A DNA stretch of 64,000 bases from Flavobacterium sp. YJ01. GTDB lineage: Bacteria; Bacteroidota; Bacteroidia; Flavobacteriales; Flavobacteriaceae. Location: the NCBI RefSeq assembly GCF_029320955.1, contig NZ_CP119757.1:3720001-3784000 (forward strand), given 5' to 3'. Within the stretch, counting starts at the first letter, position 1; each line of letters begins with the position of its first letter. The position numbers and the translations under genes were made by a program. Below the pieces are notes generated by a model. It was not told where the DNA came from. It made no database searches and saw only the letters and a program-made list of their open reading frames with translations. Positions 17,512 through 27,004 of this stretch are shown here, piece after piece.

Positions 17512-18345
17512 CTACAGTTTCTTAAAATCGGTTGGTTTCATGTTTTTTCGTTTTTTGAAATAATTCGTCAAATGACTTTCGTCTGTAAAACCAAATTCAT
17601 AGGCAATCTGTTTAATAGGCAATTGATTGTTGTGAAATCTTTTTTCGATTAAAGTTGTTCTCAAATTATGAATATACTCTCGATAACTTATGCTAAATGT
17701 TCTTTTAAAATAAGCACTAAAATAAGTTTGGGCAATATTAAAATGCTCTGCAATAACTTTTATCTGAACCAATTTGGGTTGATAAATATTCTGATGAATA
17801 TAATTTGCAATTTGTTCGTTGTCCAAGTGAGTCGATTTCATCTGTAAATTCATGCCTCGAATCGTTTCTTTAATTAAACCGAAAATCGAAAGAATCTGAT
17901 AAAAAACAATTGGTGAAGAAGTTACATCAATATATTTTCCGTACGTGACAATGTTTTCAACCGTGTTTTTCAGAATCGTTTTACAAGGTTCATCAAACTT
18001 CAAAACGGTTTCTTTTAGGATTTTATCGCGCATGAAACTTTCTGGAGTATTTACTAAAAATTCATCACAAGTAAGATTCTGTTTAGAGTTGAAATAATTG
18101 TCGGTAAATTTGATAAACGTAAAACGCGTACTTTTCTTTATGTCAAAATAATGTTCATCATCTGGAGAAATAACAAATAAATCGCCAGCTTTATATGGTA
18201 AAAGATTATTGTTTAAATGATGAATTCCGCTTCCTTTATTAATGTAGATGATTTCGTAATATGTATGGGTATGCGGCGGAAGATGAAATTTTTCTTCTTC
18301 AAACTCATCAAGTACTAGCGTTTTAAACTGATTTAATTTCGGCAT
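17512..18345 (-). CDS. AraC family transcriptional regulator
   Basis: 277 residues. The N-terminal cupin sensor covers about 1-140 (HLPPHTHTYYEIIYINKGSGIHHLNN, GDLFVISPDDEHYF). The C-terminal AraC double helix-turn-helix covers about 175-277 (IKVIAEHFNIAQTYFSAYFKRTFSISYREYIHNLR, IKQIAYEFGFTDESHLTNYFKKRKNMKPTDFKK). It is divergent from an MFS exporter with 102 bases between the starts, so it probably regulates that gene. The inducer is unknown. Confidence 0.92.
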   Translation of the reverse strand: MPKLNQFKTLVLDEFEEEKFHLPPHTHTYYEIIYINKGSGIHHLNNNLLPYKAGDLFVISPDDEHYFDIKKSTRFTFIKFTDNYFNSKQNLTCDEFLVNTPESFMRDKILKETVLKFDEPCKTILKNTVENIVTYGKYIDVTSSPIVFYQILSIFGLIKETIRGMNLQMKSTHLDNEQIANYIHQNIYQPKLVQIKVIAEHFNIAQTYFSAYFKRTFSISYREYIHNLRTTLIEKRFHNNQLPIKQIAYEFGFTDESHLTNYFKKRKNMKPTDFKKL

Positions 18346-18370
18346 AACTTAATTGTACAATTTTATGTCG

Positions 18371-18411
18371 CAAATTTACAATTTTTTTTAAGGTTAACGG
18401 TGTTAATTTTG
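18371..18411. promoter_or_regulatory. divergent promoter boxes of araC-type and MFS genes
   Basis: TAAATTTG on the minus strand (18371-18378) faces the AraC gene and TAATTTTG on the plus strand (18404-18411) faces the MFS gene. Both match TAnnTTTG; clear TTG boxes are absent. The MFS box supports the start at 18448, not 18400. Confidence 0.45.
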
Positions 18412-18447
18412 CCTCGTAGAAATCTATTCCTTTCTACTTTTATTAAA

Positions 18448-19614
18448 ATGAAAAAAAGTCTTATTGCACTCTCTTTAGGAGGGTTAACTATCGGAATTAC
18501 AGAATTTGTAATGATGGGATTACTCCCGGATATTGCTTCAGATATGAAAGTTTCGATTCCTGTTGCTGGATATTTAATTTCATCTTATGCTTTAGGAGTT
18601 GTTATTGGTGCACCTTTATTGGTGATTGCTGGTAGAAATTATGCGCCTAAAAAAATGCTTTTAATCTTAGCTTTAATGCTGGCAGTTTTTAATGCATTGT
18701 CTATTATTGCTCCAGATTATAATGTTTTATTTGCATCTCGATTTCTTTCAGGTTTGCCGCATGGCGCATTCTTCGGAGTAGGAGCGGTAGTTGCAAGCCG
18801 TTTGGCTGACAAAGGAAAAGAAGCACAGGCTATATCAACAATGTTTGCAGGTTTAACAATTGCTAACTTAATCGGCGTGCCAATTGGAACTTATATTGGG
18901 CATCATTTTATTTGGCGTTATACTTTTGTGCTAATTGCCATTGTTGGATTATTAACGTTTTTGGCCATTTATTTATGGATGCCAAATCTTGAAAAAGGAG
19001 AAAGCGTCAATATGAAAACACAGCTTCAGTTTTTTAAGCGAAGAGAAGCTTGGTTAATTATAGGGATAACAGCAATTGGTTTCGGAGGTTTGTTTGCTTG
19101 GATCAGTTATATTGCTCCTTTACTTATTAATGTATCCAAATTTGCGCCAGAAGATGTTTCGTCTATTTTGATTTTAGCGGGATTAGGAATGGTCGTTGGT
19201 AATTTTGTTGGAGGAAAATTGGCAGATCGGTTTTCACCGGCACCAACTACATTAGCGTTATTAATGGTAATGTCGTTAGATTTGGTTTTGGTATATTTCT
19301 TCTCTTTTAATCAATATGTTTCTCTTTTCTTGACATTTTTAACTGGAGCTATTTCATTCTCAGTAATTGCGCCAATTCAAATGCTTATGATTCGTACTGC
19401 GAAAGGAGCAGAGATGATTGCTTCTGCGTCACTCCAAGGAAGTTTTAATATCGGTAATGCATTAGGAGCTTTTCTAGGAGGATTGCCATTGGCTGCTGGA
19501 TTTAGTTATTCGTCGCCAAACTTAATTGGAGTTGCAATGTCGATGATCGGAATGGTTATTACATTCATACTGATGAGGTTGCATCAAAAACAGGTTCAAG
19601 TTCAGCCTGTATAA
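18448..19614 (+). CDS. MFS transporter, sugar/drug efflux type
   Basis: 388 residues from the ATG at 18448 (MKKSLIALSLGGLTIGITEFVMMGLLPDIA); the upstream frame to 18400 would overlap the promoter. Twelve hydrophobic segments are seen, with the AraJ/YdhP-like signature ITEFVMMGLLP in helix 1 and FASRFLSGLPHGAFFGVGAVVASRLADKGKEAQA near residues 92-126. This branch of the major facilitator superfamily exports sugars or drugs using the proton gradient across the inner membrane. Substrate unknown. Likely controlled by the divergent AraC protein. Confidence 0.92.
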   Translation: MKKSLIALSLGGLTIGITEFVMMGLLPDIASDMKVSIPVAGYLISSYALGVVIGAPLLVIAGRNYAPKKMLLILALMLAVFNALSIIAPDYNVLFASRFLSGLPHGAFFGVGAVVASRLADKGKEAQAISTMFAGLTIANLIGVPIGTYIGHHFIWRYTFVLIAIVGLLTFLAIYLWMPNLEKGESVNMKTQLQFFKRREAWLIIGITAIGFGGLFAWISYIAPLLINVSKFAPEDVSSILILAGLGMVVGNFVGGKLADRFSPAPTTLALLMVMSLDLVLVYFFSFNQYVSLFLTFLTGAISFSVIAPIQMLMIRTAKGAEMIASASLQGSFNIGNALGAFLGGLPLAAGFSYSSPNLIGVAMSMIGMVITFILMRLHQKQVQVQPV

Positions 19615-19635
19615 ACTCAAAATAATTAAATTCTT

Positions 19636-19667
19636 AAAGCCCTTAACTTTTGTTTAAGGGCTTTTTT
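19636..19667 (+). terminator. terminator of the MFS gene
   Basis: The stem AAAGCCCTTAA/TTAAGGGCTTT is followed by T6. Confidence 0.85.
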
Positions 19668-20025
19668 GTGCTTCCAAATACCTAAACTTATAGTCAAAAT
19701 TACTTTTTCTATGGCTTTTTTGATCTTATTTATAGGTAAAATCAGTATAATTTTTAAAATCTAAATAAAATATTTTCATTTTTTTTAGGATTATTTTAAC
19801 TTTTTAAGTGTAAAAATAACACCTAAAAATTTCGCAACTAATATTCATGTAATCGATTGTTTTTTTTGCAAAAATCGAATCAAATGAACGAATAACAATA
19901 ATATATTTAATATTTTATATTCGCTAAAATTATATATCTCATATAAAAAACCAATATTTTTTTTGATATATAATTTTTTTTATGACTTTTTTATGAAAAA
20001 TTATTTTTCGTTTAAAAAAAATATC
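19668..20025. other. long AT-rich upstream region of susC locus 1
   Basis: No coding pattern: an open frame at 19963-20166 is AT-rich with Phe/Asn/Lys bias and is spurious. The region contains TGTAATCGATTGT at about 19849-19861, an imperfect copy of the operator-like palindrome described at 20034. Confidence 0.5.
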
Positions 20026-20047
20026 TATGTTTGTGTAATCGATTACA
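20026..20047 (+). promoter_or_regulatory. susC1 promoter with operator-like palindrome
   Basis: The -7 box TATGTTTG (20026-20033) is followed immediately by TGTAATCGATTACA (20034-20047), a perfect 14-base palindrome with a central CG, as is common for LacI-family operators. A further partial copy, AATCGATTA, is at 20068-20076. Start of susC is 20243, giving a leader of about 190 bases. No LacI gene lies in the window. Confidence 0.6.
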
Positions 20048-20242
20048 ACTTTATTTTTAATCTTCGAAATCGATTAAGTAATCAGAAATTAAACAGTAGT
20101 AAAAATTACTCTGGTTTGTTAAGAAATATAAAATCTCAAAATAAACTTAATACCTGTAATAATTAAATAAATGAATTGAAAGTAACCACAAAAAACCACT
20201 TAAACCACGACTAAAAACAATTAATAACTTAAACAATCAACC

Positions 20243-23200
20243 ATGAACTTTAAAGAACTATTAAACAAAGGAGCAAATTTTTGCTTTAAACTTGTTTTCT
20301 TACTGTGCTTATTGATCGGCAGTCAATTACATGCGCAGGGTACAACTATAGAGGGAACCGTGACAGATGCTGCGGGACTTTCTCTTCCGGGCGTAAATGT
20401 CTTAGAGAAAGGAACTAAGAACGGAACTTCTACCGATTTTGACGGTCATTACAAACTTAAACTAACCAACCCGAAAGCGGTATTAAGCTTTTCTTTCATT
20501 GGATTTAAAACCATTGATGTTCCTGCGGCTGGTAAAACAAAAGTAAATGCAACTTTAACAGAAGACTCAAATAACTTAAATGAAGTTGTGGTTATTGGGT
20601 ACGGAACATCAAAAAAATCTGATTTGACTGGTGCAGTTTCTACGATTTCTGGAAATGACTTGAAAAAAGTTCCAGTGGCAAATGTCGCTGAAGCTTTGAC
20701 AGGACGTATTGCGGGTGTTCAAGTGACCTCTGCAGAAGGTTCTCCAGATGCCGATATTAGAATTAGAGTTCGTGGTGGTGGATCGCTTACTCAAGATGCT
20801 TCACCTTTGATCATTGTGGATGGATTTCCAATTAATAGCATGAATGATATTTCTTCATCTGATATCGATTCGATGACTGTTTTGAAAGATGCCGCTTCAA
20901 CTGCAATCTACGGATCACGTGGTGCAAATGGAGTAATTTTGATTACAACTAAAAAAGGGAAAGATGGTAAAATAGCCGTGAATTTTAATATGTTTTACGG
21001 TATGAAAACGATGGCGAAGCAAATTGATGTTTTATCGCCAGACGATTATACTAAATGGCAATACGAATATGCTTTGCTTTCTCAAACAGGTACAAAAGTA
21101 GCTTCTGATCCTAGTTCATATACTAAGTATTTTGGAAATTGGCAAGATCAAGATATGTACAAAGGTTTGAAAGGAGATAATTGGCAAAAACAAATTTTCG
21201 GGCGTACTGGAGAAGTGCAAAGCCGTGATTTGGGAATTAGAGGTGGAACGGATAAGCTTAATTATAACTTTAATTATGCGCACTACGATGAAAAGGCAAT
21301 TATGATCGGTTCTAATTATAAAAGAAACAACTTGTCTTTGGCTTTAAAAAGTAAATTAAATGAAAAGATTGATGTTGCTTTTACGGTACGTTATTCAGAT
21401 ACAGAGATTGATGGTGGTGGTGTAAATGAGCAAAATGAGAAATCTTCAGCAGATTCGCGTATGCGTACTATCGTTGGTTATGCGCCACTTCCTGTAGCAG
21501 GTTTAAGTTCAGATGATGTATCTGGTGATGGTTCTGATGTATTGGTTAACCCTTTAAGATCGGTTTATGATAATGAACGTCAGCAGTTTCGTAAAAACTT
21601 TAATATGTTAGGAAGTTTTGGATGGGAACTTGCAGAAAATTTAAAATTAAATGTTGACTTGGGGCTTGATAATTTTAACAATTTAGATTATCGCTATTAT
21701 GGACTAACTACTTACTATATTGCAAATGCTCCGCTAGGGCCTTTACAAGGAATGCCTGCAATGATTATGGGAGATAGCAAAGAAAGACGTTTTAGAAATG
21801 CTAATACATTGAATTATGATTTTAAAAAGATAATGGGAGAAAATCATCATTTGACAGCACTTCTTGGACAAGAAAGTATTAATTACAATTCAAATACGGT
21901 AACAACTACTATTCATGGATATCCTAAGTTTTTTGATTTTGATAAAGCAAAAACATTAACAACACAAGGAACACCTCAATCAGTAGATAACTATTACAGC
22001 CCTGATGATAAATTATTGTCATTTTTCGGTCGTGCAAATTATGACTACAAAAATCGTTATATCTTATCGGCTACATTTCGTGCAGACGGATCTAGTAAAT
22101 TTTTAGAGCAAAACCGTTGGGGATATTTCCCAGCTTTTGCAGCAGGATGGAAAATTTCAGAAGAAAGCTTCCTTAAAAATACAAGTTGGATCAATCTTCT
22201 AAAAGTAAGAGCTAGTTACGGTGAGGCTGGAAATAATAATATTCCTGTTGGGCAGCAAGTCCAGATTTTTCAATCTACAGCAACAACATGGATTAATGGT
22301 GTGACTAGTATTTGGGCACCTTCTAAAACAATGCCTAATCCTGATTTAAAATGGGAAACAACTGTAACTCAAAACTTCGGTTTAGATTTTGGATTTTTCA
22401 AGAATCGTTTAAGCGGTAATTTTGATGTCTACAAAAATATTACAAGTGACTTATTAATTAATTTCCCAGTTCCGGGTTCTGGATATGATTTCCAATATCG
22501 TAACATGGGAGAAACGCAAAACACAGGTTTCGAGGCTACTATTAACGTAGTTGCAATTGAAAAAGCAAAATACGGATTGAACTTCTCATTCAATATGGGT
22601 ATAAACAAAAACCGTATCAACTCTTTAGGAGTTATGAATAATTTTGGAGCTGCAACAGGTTGGGCTTCTTCACAAATTGGAGATGATTACCTAATTCAAG
22701 TTGGTTCTTCACTAGGTACAATGTACGGTTATAAAAATGATGGAAGATATGAGGTTTCTGACTTCGATTATGTTGGAGGAAAATATGTTTTAAAAACAGG
22801 AGTTGTTGCTACGGCTACTACTTTGGTTGGAGACGGTAGCGGACTTAAACCTGGAGATATGAAATTGAAAGATGTTAACGGTGACGGTAAAGTAGATTTA
22901 AGCGATAAAACTGTTATTGGTAATGTTAATCCAAAAAGTTCAGGAGGTTTTGTTATTAATGGAAATGCTTACGGATTTGATTTAATGGCTGCTTTTAACT
23001 GGAGTATTGGTAATGATGTATATAATGCTGATAAAATTGAATTTTCTACAGCTAATGCTTCAGCACAGTATAAAAATTTAAATTCTACAATGGCAGATGG
23101 AAAGAGATGGACAAATTTAGATCCTGCTACAGGTCAATTAGTAACAGATCCAGCTGCATTAACTGAACTTAACGCTAATACAACAATGTGGTCACCATAT

Positions 23201-23485
23201 ATGAGAACGGCTATATTTACAGATTGGGCAGTTGAAGACGCATCATTTTTAAGATTAAATACTTTGACATTAGGGTATACAGCACCTGAGATGTTTACAT
23301 CTAAACTTGGAGTTTCTAAATTGAGATTCTATCTGACGGCAAGCAATGTTTTTGTTTGGACTAACTATTCGGGTTCTGATCCGGAAGTTTCAACTAGAAG
23401 AAAAAACCCACTTACACCAGGGGTTGATTCAAGTCCTTATCCAAGAAGCAGACAAATGGTTTTTGGGATGAATCTTAATTTCTAA
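20243..23485 (+). CDS. SusC-like TonB-dependent glycan transporter (locus 1)
   Basis: 1080 residues, typical for SusC/RagA outer-membrane transporters that import oligosaccharides with a SusD lid. After the signal peptide (ends LHAQ, about 32), a carboxypeptidase-regulatory-like domain (IEGTVTDAAGLSLPGVNVLEKGT) covers 35-115. A TonB box-like motif NEVVVIGYGTSKKSDLTGAV follows, then the plug (VRGGGSLTQDASPLIIVDGFP; LKDAASTAIYGSRGANGVILITTKKG) and the beta-barrel, ending in the aromatic C-terminus FGMNLNF. First gene of a three-gene operon; susD starts 18 bases after its stop. Confidence 0.95.
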   Translation: MNFKELLNKGANFCFKLVFLLCLLIGSQLHAQGTTIEGTVTDAAGLSLPGVNVLEKGTKNGTSTDFDGHYKLKLTNPKAVLSFSFIGFKTIDVPAAGKTKVNATLTEDSNNLNEVVVIGYGTSKKSDLTGAVSTISGNDLKKVPVANVAEALTGRIAGVQVTSAEGSPDADIRIRVRGGGSLTQDASPLIIVDGFPINSMNDISSSDIDSMTVLKDAASTAIYGSRGANGVILITTKKGKDGKIAVNFNMFYGMKTMAKQIDVLSPDDYTKWQYEYALLSQTGTKVASDPSSYTKYFGNWQDQDMYKGLKGDNWQKQIFGRTGEVQSRDLGIRGGTDKLNYNFNYAHYDEKAIMIGSNYKRNNLSLALKSKLNEKIDVAFTVRYSDTEIDGGGVNEQNEKSSADSRMRTIVGYAPLPVAGLSSDDVSGDGSDVLVNPLRSVYDNERQQFRKNFNMLGSFGWELAENLKLNVDLGLDNFNNLDYRYYGLTTYYIANAPLGPLQGMPAMIMGDSKERRFRNANTLNYDFKKIMGENHHLTALLGQESINYNSNTVTTTIHGYPKFFDFDKAKTLTTQGTPQSVDNYYSPDDKLLSFFGRANYDYKNRYILSATFRADGSSKFLEQNRWGYFPAFAAGWKISEESFLKNTSWINLLKVRASYGEAGNNNIPVGQQVQIFQSTATTWINGVTSIWAPSKTMPNPDLKWETTVTQNFGLDFGFFKNRLSGNFDVYKNITSDLLINFPVPGSGYDFQYRNMGETQNTGFEATINVVAIEKAKYGLNFSFNMGINKNRINSLGVMNNFGAATGWASSQIGDDYLIQVGSSLGTMYGYKNDGRYEVSDFDYVGGKYVLKTGVVATATTLVGDGSGLKPGDMKLKDVNGDGKVDLSDKTVIGNVNPKSSGGFVINGNAYGFDLMAAFNWSIGNDVYNADKIEFSTANASAQYKNLNSTMADGKRWTNLDPATGQLVTDPAALTELNANTTMWSPYMRTAIFTDWAVEDASFLRLNTLTLGYTAPEMFTSKLGVSKLRFYLTASNVFVWTNYSGSDPEVSTRRKNPLTPGVDSSPYPRSRQMVFGMNLNF

Positions 23486-23503
23486 TTTTAATTACTACAA
23501 AAA

Positions 23504-25306
23504 ATGAAACATAAAATAATAATAGCGGGATTAATTATTTCGAGCTTATTTAGTTCTTGCCAGCAATTTGAAGATGACTATTTAGATTCGCCTGCTCAAT
23601 CAACATTAGATGCTGCTTTGATTTTTTCTACACCTGGGCTTGCAAAAGGAGCTATCGATGGAATAAAAGTGCCATTTGCAGAAACTAACTCTTATAGAGG
23701 AAGATTTTTACCATATTACGGATTAAATACAGATACAGAGTGGTATAATACTTCGCAAACTGCTGGAGATAAAGCCGATTTATGTGTTTACGATGCAAAG
23801 CCAGGTAATACGGAAATGAACACAACTAATAATGCGTATTCAATGATGTTTTCAGGTATTGAACGTGCTAATGTTTGTATAAAAGGTATACGTCAATACG
23901 GAAATCCTACTCCAGGATCAGAAATGGGACAATTATTAGGAGAGGCTTTAACACTGAGAGCAATTTATTATGCTGATTTAATTAAAGCTTGGGGTGATGT
24001 TCCAGCTCGTTTTGAGCCTATTACTAGTGAAACTTTATACTTGCCTAAAACAAGCAGAGATATTCTTTATAAACAATTAATTGCAGACTTAGGAGAAGCT
24101 TCAACATTGGTTGCATGGCCAAACGCAACTGCTTACACCAATACTGTTGAACACGTAAATAAAGCCTTTGTTAAAGGATTTAGAGCTCGTTTGGCTATGG
24201 TGGCTAGTGGTTACCAACAATATCCTGATGGAGTTAGAAGAAGTAATGATCCAGAACTTTCAGTTGCTAATATGTATGCATTAGCTTTAAGAGAATCTCG
24301 TGAAGTAATTCAAAGCGGTTCAGCTCGTTTAGAGTCTACTTTTGAAGGATTATGGAGAAAATACAATGAAGAAAATACTACTGCTGGAGGAGAATCTCTT
24401 TGGGAACTTCCTTTCGCAGATGGACGTGGTAGAATGTTATTTACTTTCGCTGTAAAACATACAGCTGCTAGTGATCAATTCCAAGCTAACGGAGCTAACC
24501 GTGGCGGTGTAGCAGGACCATTACCAACTGTTTTTTATGATTATGATCAAGTTGATACTCGTAGAGATGTTACTTGTGTACCTTATAAATATGGTGCAGC
24601 GACTAATAATATAGCAAAACAAGAACTTGGTACTTTAGATACTTGGTATTTTGGTAAATATCGTTACGAATGGATGAAACGTTATGTGACTTCAACTAAT
24701 GATGATGGGGTTAATAAAATGTACATGAGATATGCTGAAGTACTTCTTATTGCTGCTGAAGCTGCAAACGAATTGGAAGGTCCAGGATCGGCAATGCCTT
24801 ATTTGAAAGAAATTCGTAGAAGATCATTCCCTTCAGCGTCTCAAGCAGTAAAAGTTGATACATATGTAAATGCTTTAACTAGTAAAGAAGCAATGTTTAA
24901 TGCTCTTGTAACTGAAAACAAATTTGAGTTTACAGGTGAAATGGAACGTAAACAAAATTTAATTCGTTGGAATTTATTAAAAGCAAAATTAGACGAAGCT
25001 AAAACCAAAATGGCTGCTTTATCAGCTCGTACTGGTGAATATGCTGATGTACCAACAACATTATATTATAAATTTAAAGCAGATAACGTATCTATCGACA
25101 TCTACGGATTAAATAGAGGAGAGAATGTAAATCCAGGAGCAACTTATACAGCTGTTACTTGGACATGGACAGGAACTACTGCAGATGCAAAAGTAAATTC
25201 ATTATATAAAACTGGAGTTAACCCTGATAACAGACAATTCTGGCCAATATGGCAAGTGTTTATTGACGGAAGTAATGGTCAGTTAAAAAATGATTACGGT
25301 TATTAA
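23504..25306 (+). CDS. SusD-like glycan-binding lipoprotein (locus 1)
   Basis: 600 residues. The signal peptide ends in LFSSC, a lipobox near residue 19. SusD/RagB features: LGEALTLRAIYYADLIKAWGDVP at about 146-168 with TPR-like helices, and the C-terminal RYAEVLLIAAEAANELEG and NRQFWPIWQ. SusD proteins bind the glycan at the surface and cap the SusC barrel. The preceding SusC is its partner. Substrate is inferred from the third gene to be a pectin-type glycan; not proven. Confidence 0.94.
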   Translation: MKHKIIIAGLIISSLFSSCQQFEDDYLDSPAQSTLDAALIFSTPGLAKGAIDGIKVPFAETNSYRGRFLPYYGLNTDTEWYNTSQTAGDKADLCVYDAKPGNTEMNTTNNAYSMMFSGIERANVCIKGIRQYGNPTPGSEMGQLLGEALTLRAIYYADLIKAWGDVPARFEPITSETLYLPKTSRDILYKQLIADLGEASTLVAWPNATAYTNTVEHVNKAFVKGFRARLAMVASGYQQYPDGVRRSNDPELSVANMYALALRESREVIQSGSARLESTFEGLWRKYNEENTTAGGESLWELPFADGRGRMLFTFAVKHTAASDQFQANGANRGGVAGPLPTVFYDYDQVDTRRDVTCVPYKYGAATNNIAKQELGTLDTWYFGKYRYEWMKRYVTSTNDDGVNKMYMRYAEVLLIAAEAANELEGPGSAMPYLKEIRRRSFPSASQAVKVDTYVNALTSKEAMFNALVTENKFEFTGEMERKQNLIRWNLLKAKLDEAKTKMAALSARTGEYADVPTTLYYKFKADNVSIDIYGLNRGENVNPGATYTAVTWTWTGTTADAKVNSLYKTGVNPDNRQFWPIWQVFIDGSNGQLKNDYGY

Positions 25307-25323
25307 TAAATTTATAAATTATT

Positions 25324-26898
25324 ATGAAAACAAAATATATATTTAAAGGATTAATAGTCGCATTTTTACTTGCCATTGCTGTTTCAAGCTGTGAAAGTTA
25401 TAATGAAGGATTATTAGACAGTATAGGAAATACGAGAGAATTTTCGCCAATTGGTCTTAAAGCTACCATTAGAAATCAAACCATAGTTGAGTTAACTTGG
25501 ACACCTAAAAGTGGTGATAATGCAGATCATTATGTAATAGAATTTAGTGCAGATGATCCAGAGTTCAAAACTATTTACAAAACAGTAAATGTTACAGCGT
25601 CACAACTTCCTGTGCAAGTTGCACTAGAGGGAGAAACGGTTTATTCTATTAGAGTAAAATCAGTTACTACAGGTTTAGAAGATTCTAAATGGTCAGTAAC
25701 TACTGCAACAACATTATCAGAACAGCTTTTCTATGCGGTTCAGCCAGCTGATATTGATGCAAAACAAGTTACTTTAAGATGGGTTCCTAATAGTACAGTT
25801 ACTCAAATTACAGTAATGCCAGGAAATATTTCTCATACAATTACCCCAGCAGAAAAAACGTCTGGTGTAGCTGTAATAACAGGACTTACTGGAGAAACGG
25901 CTTATACAGCAACATTATTAAATGGAGCTAAGAAAAGAGGCGTGGTAACTTTTACAACAGGAATAGATATTGGAACTGGTATTTTAGTAAAACCAGAAGA
26001 TGATATCTTCCAGAAAATTAACGCAGCACCTGCTGGATCTGTTTTAGTGTTCATGCCTGGCGATTATACAGCGCAAACGGGAACAATAGCTGTAAATAAA
26101 ACGCTAACATTAAGAGGTTTGAGACCAGCTGATAAATCAAAACTAAAAGTTAATTTCACGCTTGGAAATAATCCTGCTAACGCAAGCGAGGTAGTTAATT
26201 TCTCATTAATCGATTTAGATTTGAACGGAACAGGAACAACTGGAGGAGCAATCACAATTGGTACGGCATCGCCAACACAATTAGGAGATGTTTTAGTCAG
26301 CGGTTGTAACGTTCATGATTATCCTTCTCAATTAATGTACGGAAATGCATTAGCTAGATTAAAATCGTTTACTGTTGATAATAGTATCATTAAAAATGTA
26401 AACACTGCTGCTGGTGCTGATTTTATAGATTTCAGAACTACTTATGTGGCAAATGTAACTTTAACAAAAAGTACTTTCGATAATTGTTCATCTCGCGACT
26501 TTATTCGTTTAGATGTCGCTGCTACATTATCTGGAACAGGTTTGACTAGTACTGTTTTAGTTGACGGGTGTACAATATATGCACCTACTTTGCCAGCAGC
26601 AAGTAGAATTTTATATGTGCGTTTTGTCTCAAATACATTAACAGTGCGTAATTCATTATTGGCAGTTGGATCGGCAGTATATACAAACACGACTGCAACA
26701 GCAGTTCCGACGTTCTCAAATAATAACAATTTCAATTCGACTGGTTTGCAAGCTACAGCAAGCAATAACAGACCTGATGCTACAGCAACTGTACTTGATC
26801 CTCAATTTACAAGTGCAGCAACAGGAAACTTTACAATTAAAAATCAAGCTTTAATTGATAGAAAAGTTGGAGATCCACGTTGGACTACTGGTAACTAG
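25324..26898 (+). CDS. surface lipoprotein with FN3 and DUF4957/DUF5123-type beta-helix
   Basis: 524 residues. A lipoprotein signal (LAIAVSSC) precedes one or two fibronectin type III domains (IVELTWTPKSGDNADHYVIEFSADD, then QVTLRWVPNSTVTQITVMPG). From about residue 220 a right-handed beta-helix follows (VKPEDDIFQKINAAPAGSVLVFMPGDY, then repeated strands), with a C-terminal block TATVLDPQFTSAATGNFTIKN as in DUF5123. DUF4957/DUF5123 proteins are characteristic of pectin utilisation loci, probably as surface glycan-binding proteins. Last gene of the operon, 17 bases after susD. Confidence 0.85.
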   Translation: MKTKYIFKGLIVAFLLAIAVSSCESYNEGLLDSIGNTREFSPIGLKATIRNQTIVELTWTPKSGDNADHYVIEFSADDPEFKTIYKTVNVTASQLPVQVALEGETVYSIRVKSVTTGLEDSKWSVTTATTLSEQLFYAVQPADIDAKQVTLRWVPNSTVTQITVMPGNISHTITPAEKTSGVAVITGLTGETAYTATLLNGAKKRGVVTFTTGIDIGTGILVKPEDDIFQKINAAPAGSVLVFMPGDYTAQTGTIAVNKTLTLRGLRPADKSKLKVNFTLGNNPANASEVVNFSLIDLDLNGTGTTGGAITIGTASPTQLGDVLVSGCNVHDYPSQLMYGNALARLKSFTVDNSIIKNVNTAAGADFIDFRTTYVANVTLTKSTFDNCSSRDFIRLDVAATLSGTGLTSTVLVDGCTIYAPTLPAASRILYVRFVSNTLTVRNSLLAVGSAVYTNTTATAVPTFSNNNNFNSTGLQATASNNRPDATATVLDPQFTSAATGNFTIKNQALIDRKVGDPRWTTGN

Positions 26899-26918
26899 AA
26901 TTCATGGTTAATAAATAG

Positions 26919-26960
26919 GAAAAGCGGGATACAATTAAGTTTGGATTCCGCTTTTTTTTT
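26919..26960 (+). terminator. terminator of susCD locus 1
   Basis: The stem AAAAGCGGGAT/ATTCCGCTTTT (one mismatch) is followed by a long T tract. Confidence 0.8.
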
Positions 26961-27001
26961 AGTCGCAGTATACTGAAAACCGTGATTGAAAACTGCGACT
27001 A
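26960..27001. repeat. short inverted repeat TAGTCGCAGT
   Basis: TAGTCGCAGT (26960-26969) and ACTGCGACTA (26992-27001) are perfect inverted arms around a 22-base loop. It lies between the terminator and the pentapeptide gene, and may act as a terminator for the latter (minus strand). Confidence 0.6.
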
Positions 27002-27004
27002 AAA

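Noticed and set aside
19963..20166. 67-codon open frame upstream of susC locus 1
   Set aside because: AT-rich with Phe/Asn/Lys bias, covers the promoter and palindrome; no gene-like pattern.
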